Positions 18,831-29,429 of a stretch of DNA of 64,000 nucleotides are shown one piece after another. Numbering within the stretch: the stretch's first letter is position 1; the number at the start of each line of letters is the position of its first letter. Origin of the DNA: Acanthosepion esculentum. Its lineage: Eukaryota; Mollusca; Cephalopoda; Sepiida; Sepiidae. The DNA lies in contig OZ038510.1 of assembly GCA_964036315.1 (NCBI GenBank), positions 79,410,349-79,474,348 on the forward strand, written 5' to 3'. Below the pieces are notes generated by a model. That model saw only the letters and a list, made by a program, of their open reading frames with translations. It was not told the origin of the DNA and made no database searches. The position numbers and the translations under genes were made by a program.

Positions 18831-21753
18831 AAGGTTAAAGCACATAGTATTCCCAAGCGGTCACCCATCTAGGTACTGACCAGGCTGGACGTTGCTTAAT
18901 TTCCCTTATCGTACGAGAACCGGTGTTTTTCGTGATATGGCCGTAAGAATTTTAGAATACCTGCACATCCAAGCTTACAGCACCTAGTATTCCCAAGCGG
19001 TCACCCATCTAGGTTCTGATCAGACTGGACGTTGCTTAACTTCGACCATCGTACGAGAACCGGTGTTTTTCGTGATATGGCCGTAAGCACTTTAGAATAC
19101 CTGCATATCCAAGCTTACAGCACCTAGTATTCCCAAGCGGTCACCCATCTAGGTACTGACCAGGCTGGACGTTGCTTAATTTCTCTTATCGTACGAGATC
19201 CGGTGTGTTTCATGATATGGCCGTAAGAACTTTAGAATACCTGCACATCCAAGCTTACAGCACCTAGTATTCCCAAGCGGTCACCCATCTAGGTTCTGAT
19301 CAGACTGGACGTTGCTTAACTTCGACCATCGTACGAGAACCGGTGTTTTTCGTGATATTGCCGTAAGAGCTTTAGAATACTTGCACATCCAAGCTTACAG
19401 CACCTAGTATTCCCTAGCGGTCACCCATCTAGGCACTGATCAGACTGGACGTTGCTTAATTTCCCTTATTGTACGAGAACCGGTGTTTTTCATGATATGG
19501 CCGTAAGCACTTTAGAATACCTGCATATCCAAGCTTACAGCACCTAGTATTCCCAAGCGGTCACCCATCTAGGTACTGATCAGACTGGACGTTGCTTAAT
19601 TTCCCTTATTGTACGAGAACCGGTGTTTTTCATGATATGGCCGTAAGAACTTTAGAATACCTGCACATCCAAGCTTACAGCACCTAGTATTCCCAAGCGG
19701 TCACCCATCTAGGTACTGACCAGGCTGGACGTTGCTTAATTTCTCTTATCGTACGAGATCCGGTGTGTTTCATGATATGGCCGTAAGAACTTTAGAATAC
19801 CTGCACATCCAAGCTTACAGCACCTAGTATTCCCAAGCGGTCACCCATCTAGGTACTGATCAGACTGGACGTTGCTTAACTTCGACCATCGTACGAGAAC
19901 CGGTGTTTTTCGTGATATTGCCGTAAGAGCTTTAGAATACTTGCACATCCAAGCTTACAGCACCTAGTATTCCCAAGCGGTCACCCATCTAGGTACTGAT
20001 CAGACTGGACGTTGATTAATTTCCCTTATCGTACGAGAACCGGTGTTTTTCATGATATGGCCGTAAGCACTTTAGAATACCTGCATATCCAAGCTTACAG
20101 CACCTAGTATTCCCAAGGGGTCACCCATCTAGGTACTGATCAGACTGGACGTTGCTTAATTTCCCTTATCGTACGAGAACCGGTGTTTTTCATGATATGG
20201 CCGTAAGAACTTTAGAATAGCTGCACATCCAAGCTTACAGCACCTAGTATTCCCAAGCGGTCACCCATCTAGGCACTGATCAGACTGGACGTTGCTTAAT
20301 TTCCCTTATCGTACGAGAACCGGTGTTTTTCATGATATGGCCGTAAGAATTTTAGAATAGCTGCATATCCAAGCTTACAGCACCTAGTATTCCCAAGCGG
20401 TCACCCATCTAGGCACTGATCAGACTGGACGTTGCTTAATTTCCCTTATCGTACGAGAACCGGTGTTTTTCATGATATGGCCGTAAGCACTTTAGAATAC
20501 CTGCACATCCAAGCTTACACCACCTAGTATTCCCAAGCGGTCACCCATCTAGGTACTGACCAGGCTGGACGTTGCTTAATTTCCCTTATCGTACGAGAAC
20601 CGGTGTTTTTCATGATATGGCCGTAAGAACTTTAGAATAGCTGCACATCCAAGCTTACAGCACCTAGTATTCCCAGGCGGTCACCCATCTAGGCACTGAT
20701 CAGACTGGACGTTGCTTAATTTCCCTTATCGTACGAGAACCGGTGTTTTTCATGATATGGCCGTAAGAACTTTAGAATAGCTGCACATCCAAGCTTACAG
20801 CACCTAGTATTCCCAAGCGGTCACCCATCTAGGCACTGATCAGACTGGACGTTGCTTAATTTCCCTTATCGTACGAGAACCGGTGTTTTTCATGATATGG
20901 CCGTAAGCACTTTAGAATACCTGCATATTCAAGCTTACAGCACCTAGTATTCCCAAGCGGTCACCCATCTAGGTACTGATCAGACTGGACGTTGCTTAAT
21001 TTCCCTTATCGTACGAGAACCGGTGTTTTTCATGATATGGCCGTAAGAACTTTAGAATAGCTGCACATCCAAGCTTACAGCACCTAGTATTCCCAAGCGG
21101 TCACCCATCTAGGCACTGATCAGACTGGACGTTGCTTAATTTCCCTTATTGTACGAGAACCGGTGTTTTTCATGATATGGCCGTAAGCACTTTAGAATAC
21201 CTGCATATCCAAGCTTACAGCACCTAGTATTCCCAAGCGGTCACCCATCTAGGCACTGATCAGACTGGACGTTGCTTAATTTCCCTTATCGTACGAGAAC
21301 CGGTGTTTTTCATGATATGGCCGTAAGCACTTTAGAATACCTGCATATCCAAGCTTACACCACCTAGTATTCCCAAGCGGTCACCCATCTAGGTACTGAC
21401 CAGGCTGGACGTTGCTTAATTTCCCTTATCGTACGAGAACCGGTGTTTTTCATGATATGGCCGTAAGAACTTTAGAATACCTGCACATCCAAGCTTACAG
21501 CACCTCGTATTCCCAAGCGGTCATCTATCTAGGTACTGACCAGGCTGGACGTTGTTTAACTTCGACCATTGTATGAGAACCAATGTTTTTCGTGATATGG
21601 CCGTAAGACCATATCACGAAAAACGCCTTTAGAACGCCTTCACATCAAAGCTTACAGTACCTAGTCTTCCCAAGCGGTGACCTATCTAGGACGTTGCTTT
21701 ACTTCGACCATCGTACGAGAACCGGTGTTTCAACGTGAGATGGCCGTAAGCTA
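18831..21753 (-). repeat. Tandem array of 21 5S-rRNA-derived units, 140-bp period
   Basis: Each unit holds a ~116-bp minus-strand 5S-like segment plus a ~24-bp spacer. Unit starts are at 18831+140n up to 21491, with an irregular last copy near 21648. The minus strand reads GCTTACGGCCATATCACG, ATTAAGCAACGTCCAGCCTGG, TAGATGGGTGACCGC and GGTGCTGTAAGC, so the internal Pol III control region (A box, intermediate element, C box) is largely kept. About 4 bases near position 20 are deleted in most units, and no T-run terminator lies between units. Two subtypes differ at CCCTTATC versus CGACCATC. Compared with functional 5S clusters the spacer is very short. More likely a 5S-derived satellite or SINE head than working rRNA genes. 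Confidence 0.92.
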
Positions 21754-22395
21754 TTATATATCGAGATTTTTTAGTAATCTAAAACATGGCAAAAAGAATT
21801 TTGAAGTATTGGAAGAGAATGCTGGCAGATTAAATGAAATGAAAAGCTGAATTTATGAAGACAAGGAACTACTTGAAGTAACAGAAAGAAAGTGCAAAAT
21901 ATGAACATTAATAATAACATTGAATAATTATTATCACTGGCAGGACAGGTTTTCCCATTTGAGCTTTTTGAGGAATCATAATTCTTAATTTAACAACTGA
22001 GTAAACTCTTTGCAAGTTCCCCGACTATAGAATATCTGTTGAAATTCTCCTATTGTATCGTTAAATATTTGAAATTAGCTACTTTAACAAAATATTCCAA
22101 TAAAATCATAACTATGAATGTAGGTCATTATATAAAGAAGTAAGAGGGTACAAATGAAAAGATTAAAAATTGACAAGGTTTTCTATTTCACCGAAGCAGG
22201 CACTAAAAACGTGAGCGTTATCACTTCCACTGTCTTCCATTTCTGTTTATTTTTCTTTCTTTCCCTAAGATCGCCGGCTCCAAAGAATCATTCTCAGAGA
22301 TCAGGATGGAGCAGGTAGCCTCTCTGAAATGGGCTCTGGGAGCCTAGGACAATTCGTCAGGCTCTCGAAGCCCTACAGAAATTAATTTCCGGCCA
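21754..22395. other. AT-rich spacer, no gene recognised
   Basis: Nothing recognisable to about 22240. 22265-22395 is GC-richer and leads into the LINE endonuclease start, so it may be that element's 5' region. Confidence 0.3.
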
Positions 22396-22416
22396 GTATG
22401 TGTGTAGGCCGAAAAG

Positions 22417-22620
22417 ATGGCTATAAATTTGGCATGCTTGAATGCCGAGAGCTTGAGAGATTGGAGTAAGGCGACCTGCCTTCTTGGTGATCTCCTGTTC
22501 TTCGGTGTGTGTGTTGCCGCGATTCAGGAGACTCACTTTGTTTGCGAGGTCAATGCTCGTGTGATGTCTACCGACTTTGTCATCTATTCAGCATACGGGG
22601 ACACTGACCTAGGTCAATAA
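22417..22620 (+). pseudogene. LINE-D endonuclease N-terminus (APE-type), truncated
   Basis: MAINLACLNAESLRDWSKA opens like the APE endonuclease domain of a non-LTR element, and VAAIQETHF includes the catalytic Glu (QETH). The frame stops after 67 codons and no RT follows in register, so this is a 3'-deleted fragment. It nicks target DNA in active relatives. Confidence 0.6.
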
Positions 22621-22862
22621 TGCCATGACGTAATGCGGTCTTTGCCGTAAACCGGACGTAATATCGTAAAACGAGGACAGGCGTAGTAAGACACACGTAA
22701 ATAATTCTCAAAAGAATGTAACTATTGCTAAAACCGAATGAGAACCAAAAACCTATTTTAGGCATAATTTTGAATAATAATGAACAATACAATTATTCGT
22801 GTTTTTTTTAAATCTGAGGTAAAATGCTATAATATATGTCATTCGCAGACAATACTATTTCG

Positions 22863-22985
22863 ATATGTGACAACTCCTCGGTGCGACTAGACATCCGAAT
22901 GCCTCAAACCAGGATCGAAACCAAACCGCTTTGGTGCCAGTGAGAGCTTCTACCACTGACCTATCTTCACTCGAAAGAGTTACAC
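22863..22985 (-). mobile_element. tRNA-derived SINE, family S1
   Basis: The minus strand reads AGGTCAGTGGTAGAAGC (A box) and GGTTTCGATCCTGG (B box), then CATTCGGATGTCTAGTCGCA. The B-box and tail phrases recur at 34100-34200 and 62230-62375. Confidence 0.6.
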
Positions 22986-22989
22986 AGCT

Positions 22990-23775
22990 ACATTTAGCGT
23001 ATTGATTTTACGAATGTAAATAAATTCTAATCAGCTGAAGTGCTCCATTCATTTTACTGAAGAGCTTTGATTGTAAAGTAGTCATTCAAAGAATAAATAA
23101 GTTAATGTAATTAATGGCGAAGTCACTTCGCTAACAGATTAAATAAGGCATTAACTCACTGACCATTCGCTGAACGACGCGAGCATTGTTTGTATTAATA
23201 GTAAAATGGATTATACGTTCGGTCCATATTGCAAGTACTTTCGGTAAAACATTTACCCTCCTCAGACATAGGTGTTATTTTTTTCACAATTTCATGTAAT
23301 TTCGGGTAAAATTCCAAGACGAAAATGAATGTGACATTTGTCGAAAGATTTTTTTATGAAAAACTGTATTATTATTAACAGTTAAGTATTTTTTGAGCGT
23401 GCAGTAATGCGACGCTAGATTTTTGAATATTGTAATACTGTAGTAATTCACAATTTCTATTATTGTAAGTGTTTTTTCCGTTAACGTGACATCGACTATT
23501 AGTTCAATAATTAGAGCAATGTCCCAGAAGTTTTCTTCGTAATCAAAACAGTATGTGAAGGAGGCAGTTTCCTGTTTCTTTGTCAACGACGGTTTGGTTA
23601 CCCCCGGAGCGTAGTCTGTTTGGATGTTGAAATCCAACAAGATTTTGATTTATTCTTTGAATGACTATTTTACAATATTAATTAAGCTGCATTATTTAAT
23701 AATTAAAAAAAAAGAATCGATCTGCAGTAAAAATATTTCTGAAATCTTCAGGGACTGCCATGACAATAAGAAAGC
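22990..23775. other. Unique AT-rich sequence, nothing recognised
   Basis: A 118-codon minus frame at 23284-23640 has no domain I recognise and lies in AT-rich DNA where such frames arise by chance. Confidence 0.3.
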
Positions 23776-23776
23776 A

Positions 23777-23823
<47 letters not shown>
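23776..23823. repeat. (ATT)n microsatellite
   Basis: Uninterrupted TTA/ATT triplets. Confidence 0.97.
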
Positions 23824-23825
<2 letters not shown>

Positions 23826-23896
23826 GTTAATTTTGTATTGACGATGCAAAAAATGTAGTTATTGCAAAATTATTAAAAATCTTTATTTATTTTTTG

Positions 23897-24078
23897 GAAG
23901 GGGATGCGTCTTCTCATCAGACATTTTCACCCTAAACATCGAGGCCATCCTGAGACCATTAGAAGTCTTACTAGGATTCATATTTGGTGGCCACAATCTT
24001 AACGACATAAAATATGCAGATGACATAACGTTAATAGCATATGCGGAAAGGGAACTTCAAAAAAAATTAAATCCTTAT
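23897..24078 (+). pseudogene. LINE-A reverse transcriptase core fragment
   Basis: Reads GCVFSSDIFTLNIEAILR, then LGFIFGGHNLNDIKYADDITLIAY. The YADD motif is the RT catalytic pair, and GGHNL is shared by this LINE family. The fragment ends exactly at the mariner insertion at 24079. Confidence 0.75.
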
Positions 24079-24080
24079 TA

Positions 24081-24928
24081 CGAGGGTCATTCAATAAGGT
24101 GAATTTTTCGGTATAAGGACTTCTAATACAGATAGAAGCTTACTTTTTTTTTAAAATTGTTTTTGTTTTACTTCTTTTACACATGGATTTCATTTTTTTG
24201 CAGATTAAAAAAAAAACTTTGAGAGTTTTGGCGATTAACAAAGATGGCCGACCAAGAAGCATGCTCCAGGATTGAACAGCGGTCAGTTATCAAGTTTTTG
24301 GTTGCTGAAGGGTGCAAACCAGTTGAAATTCATAGGAGAATGTCAACTGTGTATGGTGCCACATGTTTCAGCCAAAATAAATGTCTACAAGTGGGCTAAA
24401 TTGTTTAAAGAAGGGCGGAGCAGTGTTGAGGATGAAGAAGTGAGGTCTCCTGAGGTGATCGAATCAGTCAATGACCTCATTCAGTCTGACAGAAGGGTGA
24501 CAGTGGATGACATTGCAAGGACTTTGAGCTTATCTGTTGGGACAAACGCAGGGGTCATCAGTCAGACAACGCAAGGCCTCACACAGCAGCCCAAACGGTG
24601 CAGACCATCAACGTGCTGGGCTGGGAACTGCTCCCTCATCCCCCCTACAGCCCAGACCTTGCCCCTTCAGACTTTCACCTGTTTGGTCCCTTGAAAGCGT
24701 TCACGAGAGGAACGAAGTTTAAAAGTGACGATGAAGTCAAAAGTATTGTGAGCGACTGGCTGAGACATCAGTCCAAAGATTTTTACGCTGAGGGAATACG
24801 GAAGCTTGTGCACAGATGGGAAAAGTGTGTGACAGTGCTGGGAGACTACGTTGAAAAAAAAGTAACCTTCTATCTGTATTAGAAGTCCTTATACCGAAAA
24901 ATTCACCTTATTTATTGAATGACCCTCG
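24081..24928 (+). mobile_element. Mariner-family element with both TIRs, internally deleted
   Basis: Inverted ends begin CGAGGGTCATTCAATAAGG and extend about 60 bp (24081-24143 against 24864-24928), with TA at 24079-24080 and TG, probably a mutated TA, at 24929-24930. Length of 848 bp is short for an autonomous mariner. It inserted into a LINE-A RT fragment. Confidence 0.85.
24244..24882 (+). pseudogene. Mariner transposase remnant
   Basis: Starts MADQEACSRIEQRSVIKFLV, giving the HTH N-terminus up to DIARTLSLSVG near 24540. The middle, including the first catalytic Asp, is deleted, and the frame shifts into SDNARPHTAAQTVQTINVLG (second Asp) and LLPHPPYSPDLAPSDFHLFG (third). The C-terminus FYLY ends at 24882. 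It cannot encode an active enzyme but keeps the ends a transposase would bind. Confidence 0.8.
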
Positions 24929-24994
24929 TGTTTACCATTTTATAAAGTCTGAATCAATTAGCAATTAGCCGATGTTTTAGCCCCCTTTCCAATG

Positions 24995-25805
24995 AACAGT
25001 ATAATAATAAATAAATAGTGTAAATAAACTGTATAGTAAATAATGATTATTATTTTTGCTGTTAATTCTCAAGAACAATTGGATAAATTCACTTTCATAT
25101 GTTTAGGTTTAAGTACAATTCTAATCATCACTTTTTAAAACAATAAACATTGTTGAGGAGTGAAGGTAGTTAAAATAAAAGTGGTATCACGGGGAAAACC
25201 GTTCTTTTGACACTTCGTCTTATTCCCGGCAAGTTTGTCCATGTTTGCCGAATATCCTTTCTCTATCACCATCTGTTAGAATCCGATATGTCAAGGAGCC
25301 TAAATCAGGTCAACTTCAACATCCAGTAAGTCATTCCTACTACAATTTCTTAATACATAAATAAAAGACTTTTCTCTTTCAAGCAGATACTACGAATTCC
25401 GTAAAAGCTTTTAGCTATTATATTATTTAAGTCAGTTTATTAAAGAAGGCATTGAAGTAAGTATATTCACATGTTTACTGTCTTTTTCTTGATGTCGCGA
25501 TGCATACTAAAAAAATTTCCGGTTCATCACAATAAACAATATAATAAATTAATAGTGTAGATAAACAGTATAATAAATAATGTTTATTATTTTTGCTATC
25601 AATCCTCAAGAACAAATGTATAAATTCACTTTCATGTGTTTAGGTTTTATTACAATTCTAATCATCGCTTTTTCAAACAATAAACATTGCCGAGGGAGTG
25701 AAGGTAGTTAAAATAAAAGCGGCGTCACAGGAAAATAACGGTTCTTTTGACACTCCGCCTTATTGCGGGCAAATTTGTCCATGTTTACCGAAAATAATTA
25801 CCTGG
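24995..25805. repeat. Direct repeat pair, ~265-bp copies
   Basis: 24995-25250 and 25527-25800 are similar in the same orientation, sharing for example TAAATTCACTTTCAT, GGAGTGAAGGTAGTTAAAA and TTCTTTTGACACT. The intervening ~275 bp are unrelated. They could be two LTRs or SINE-like copies; no coding sequence lies between them. Confidence 0.75.
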
Positions 25806-26534
25806 AACCGTTAATCACTGGTTTTATAAATACAACTCACACAAAAGCCAACTGTCACCATTTTCTCATAATGGATCCATTGAGCAAAAGAAAAACTAAA
25901 GAAAAAAGACATTAATTAAATGACATCGCCAGATTGTTTTAATCTCATCAGTTCCTTGCATACCGTTTTCGTTAACATAATGACAATTTGTTTAAGCAAA
26001 ACTATTAAAAATCAAGTCTGTGATATGATTTCTAAATTTTTGCTTTGTTTACGTATGAATAATGATTGACTCGTGAATTGGCTATTCGCCTCTCCCTTCG
26101 TTGATACCGAAGTGCGTGGATGATCATTTTAGACAGAAGAGATGCAAATGATAAGATGCGACAAGCGGACGTCAACGATTGGTGGCCAAGGGCGAAGGCA
26201 GAGTTAAGGTCAGCTGAGGTTAGTAGAAAAACTGGCATTAAGGGTCAGAAGACATCGGAACTGAAGTTGCTCATCATTGTCTGAAAGTCATGATGAATAT
26301 CGGGGTCTACGTTGCAACACGAACTGCACTCCCTCGCAAGGAATTCTTCATTCTCATTCTTATTTTCTGGAAATTTAGAACGCTATCCGAAGGCGTATTG
26401 AAATAGCGAAAAATGCTTTCCAAAAAGTTAAACAAAATAATAAGACATAAAAATTTCGCTGCAAACAAAGAAAAGAGTCTTTTTACATGGCTAATACTGG
26501 CTAATTTCCTCGCAGACGAAGAGAATACTGTAGG
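25806..26534. other. Unique sequence, nothing recognised
   Basis: No domain, paired repeat or RNA seen. Confidence 0.3.
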
Positions 26535-26850
26535 GAGCAAAAATGTGGTTCTACAGAAGGATGCTGAGAATGTTACGTGGAACTCTTAAAAGAAAATAAA
26601 ACCGAAAAGAGCACTCAGAATCAGAAAGTCACAGCTGAAATTTCTAGGACACATAATAAGGAAAGAGAGCTTGGAGAATCTGACACTCACGGGAAAGGGG
26701 AAACATCGAGTAACGTACATAACGAAATTTGTAAACGGGTAGCAGAACGGGGTGAAAGGATAGCAGAGGGACAGACGTTACCTGGATCTATAATGTTGTG
26801 GAGGGACATAGCACAAAAAAGAGGCGAAAATAGAACACGGAGTATATAGA
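26535..26850 (+). pseudogene. LINE-A C-terminal fragment
   Basis: Begins ATGTGGTTCTACAGAAGGAT (the RRMLR segment), followed by a LKFLGHIIRKESLENLTLTG-like tail in broken frames and an A-rich end. 5'-truncated. Confidence 0.6.
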
Positions 26851-27002
26851 TTCAAACAACACTCCATTGTTAAACTTAAAAAAAAAACTATTCTCATATA
26901 AAGCAATCAGTAGTTTTGCTTTCAAGATATGGTTAAATTTACGAATATCAAAAATAAATGTCAGTCTTTTAACCAAAGGAACATATCCTATAAAAATATA
27001 TA

Positions 27003-27575
27003 CACCCTTGTGCAAATTAATTGAAACAACCGCTTTAGTTTCCTTTCTTTCACCATACGGTCAGTTTTAGACCCACTGGAGTGACAGTGTGTAATCGATT
27101 TCTATTTTTCCTTAGATTAGGTCATTTGCAGTGGTGTGCAGTAATATGAATCTATTTTCGTGTATAGTTTCTGTAATATACTCATAAGATATTTACAAAA
27201 GCATTATATAAGCCCTTGTGCAAATTAATTGAAACAACCGCTTTAGTTTCCTTTCTTTCATCATACGGTCAGTTTTAGACCCACTGGAGTGACAGTGTGT
27301 AATCGATTTCTATTTTTCCTTAGATTAGGTCATTTGCAGTGGTGTGCAGTAATATGAATCTATTTTCGTGTATAGTTTTTGTAATGTACTCACAAGGAAT
27401 TTACAAAAGCATTATATAAACCTTGTGCAAATTAATTGAAACAACCGCTTTACTTTCCTTTCTTTCGCTATACAGTCAGTTTTAGACGCACTGGAGTGAC
27501 AGGGTGTAAGCAATTTCTATTTTTTCCTCAGATTAGGTCATTTGCAGTGGTGTGCAGTAATATGAATCTATTTTC
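27003..27575. repeat. Three tandem copies of a ~207-bp unit
   Basis: TTGTGCAAATTAATTGAAAC recurs at 27008, 27216 and 27423, with the following ~200 bp conserved (GGTCATTTGCAGTGGTGTGC in each). The sequence resembles a Tc1-like terminal repeat and runs into Tc1 transposase remains, so the unit is probably an amplified transposon end. Confidence 0.85.
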
Positions 27576-27920
27576 CGGCTGGTTGATGAATTTTTTTTAG
27601 CCTTGAAAAATATTGCGTCATCCGTGATTGCATCAGATTTTCATCACCCCCAGACATTATTGTCTCGACTGTCGATTAGTTGTTCTACAGCCATTGTCTG
27701 CTAAGGACGTTACTCAAAGGAAGCGTACGGAAAATGTAATGCTGCACAAACACAATGGCAAGCCTTACCAGTGAGCAAATCAATGTACTATCGACTGGTT
27801 TGAAAACTCCCCTGACTTAAATCCATTCGATAATCTGTGGTCAATCTGCAAGGAAAGACTTCGTGGAATGGTCATACGAAGTACTAACATGTGCTCTCGG
27901 TCATGTTTCAGTGGAAAAAT
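27576..27920 (+). pseudogene. Tc1-type transposase C-terminal fragment
   Basis: IDWFENSPDLNPFDNLWSIC followed by KERLRGMV is the conserved C-terminal block of Tc1-like DD34E transposases. Upstream residues are scrambled. 27920-28205 shows nothing recognisable. Confidence 0.65.
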
Positions 27921-28202
27921 ACGAACAAAAGTAAATAATAACGGAATTATTAGTTTGTTTAAATTAATTGACACATATTTAACTTTTTTTTTAGAAGAGC
28001 AGTCCACGAAAAAACAAAATCCTTCGAAAATGCCAGAAGACAAATAGAAGAGACGAAAGGAGCACAAAGAAAAGCCCTGAACCCTTTTACCCTACCATAC
28101 GGTAGCTGTGGACGTCTCTTCTGATCCAATATAAAACCCATTTCACACAGGAGAAAATGTCGATGAGCACCCCAATACTCGGTAACGAGTTCCGCTAAAG
28201 AC

Positions 28203-28205
<3 letters not shown>

Positions 28206-28272
<67 letters not shown>
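28206..28272. repeat. (TA)n microsatellite
   Basis: Uninterrupted TA run. Confidence 0.95.
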
Positions 28273-28275
<3 letters not shown>

Positions 28276-28363
28276 AAAGAACAGTAAGATATATAATCCG
28301 GTGTTCTTATAGATATTTTTATTTTTACACAATAGTGCTCAATGTAAATTTACAGAGCATTAA

Positions 28364-28675
28364 TATTATAAATTAACTGATTTAAAATATGTTTTTTTTC
28401 GCTACATAGTAATAACCATGTTTCAAAAATGGAAGCTAAAAGCTTCGAATTTATTTTAAGTTATTAAATTAAAGACATTAGTCCCATTTCCTCGTCAAGC
28501 GAATTTTGACGAGGAAATGGAACTAATGTCTTTAATTTTTAAAATTCTTTTTTAATTTAATCTATGTCTTTAATTTAATAACAAAATTAAATTCGAAGCT
28601 TTTAGCTTCCATTTTTGAAACATGGTTATTACTGTGTTGCGAAAAAACATTTTAAATCAGTTAATTTATAATATA
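28364..28675. repeat. Large inverted repeat (hairpin), ~130-bp arms
   Basis: Left arm 28364-28497, right arm 28507-28675; both carry GGAAGCTAAAAGCTTCGAAT or its complement. The apex is CCTCGTCAAGCGAATTTTG near 28490-28510. The right arm has an extra ~35 bp, a small duplication of its own sequence. Confidence 0.85.
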
Positions 28676-28683
28676 TATATATA

Positions 28684-29105
28684 TTATGAAATGGACAAAG
28701 TTCGACAATTATTTTAAGACATTTTATATTTATACATTCTTTTTATAGATACAAATATTTAAATAAATGCTCTATTTTATAATAAACAGTATTCAACAAC
28801 ATTTACCGGCCTGAATGTCAGAAAAATTTTCATAGAAAATTTTCGTCCTCCGTCAGGAATCGAACCTGTATTCTATACTGAACCGTCATATTGCATGACG
28901 TGCCATAACCATTTCGGCCACAGAGGAGCGTTCGGTTAGCCGGGTCGATTTTACTGTCTTTAAACTTTAATCTTCCATGAATCTCTCACGTACATTCATA
29001 TCTGCTCATGGCGTATCAAATGTAAACACATGACGTCACACATTATGAAATAGACAAAGTCCGACAATTATTTTAAGACATTTTTATGTTTATGCATTCT
29101 TTTCA
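28684..29105. repeat. Direct repeats flanking the tRNA-like region
   Basis: 28684-28745 and 29042-29105 share GACAATTATTTTAAGACATT and flanking bases. The ~300 bp between hold the tRNA-like sequence. A CRE-like TGACGTCA lies at about 29031. Confidence 0.6.
28846..28927 (-). tRNA. Class-II tRNA-like sequence (Leu/Ser type), probable pseudogene or SINE head
   Basis: The 82-nt minus-strand sequence folds as a cloverleaf: acceptor TCCTCTG/CGGAGGA 7 bp, D arm GCC/GGC, anticodon stem CGTCA/TGACG 5 bp, a variable-arm hairpin TTC/GAA, and a T arm with 4 of 5 pairs around GGTTCGATTCC. A box TGGCCGAAATGG is canonical. The anticodon loop TGCAATA would give CAA (Leu), but the invariant U33 is G, which argues against function. 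A TTTT run lies ~6 nt past the 3' end. Confidence 0.5.
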
Positions 29106-29429
29106 TTTCAAGTTTGTATTCTTACGTTCAATACACTTATTTTCCTATTTCAATTACTGGCGTTATTTATTTATTTGTGCAGGATTCCATCCCCGGAATC
29201 CACAACACTTAAAATTTCATGTCCGGTGTTTTTTTCACCCGGACTCGTATGCGTCCTAACAATATTTTTTGCGGGACAAACAAAACCAGCAGTCGTGAAA
29301 TTATAATTCTTTCCGTTTCGCACCAAAAGTAGTGACGAATCACGTAATGTTCTGCTGTTTATATATATCCCCTGTCCACATTTACCTTTGTACTACGTTT
29401 CCGAGAATATACTATTTAACCTATATCCG

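Noticed and set aside
18831..21753. Regular 140-bp repeats that could suggest a CRISPR-like array
   Set aside because: The repeats are 5S-rRNA-like over ~116 bp with near-identical spacers; no cas genes; clearly eukaryotic context.
18831..21753. A working 5S rRNA gene cluster
   Set aside because: Most units share an internal deletion, spacers are ~24 bp, and no T-run terminators are present. Not excluded without the species' own 5S sequence.
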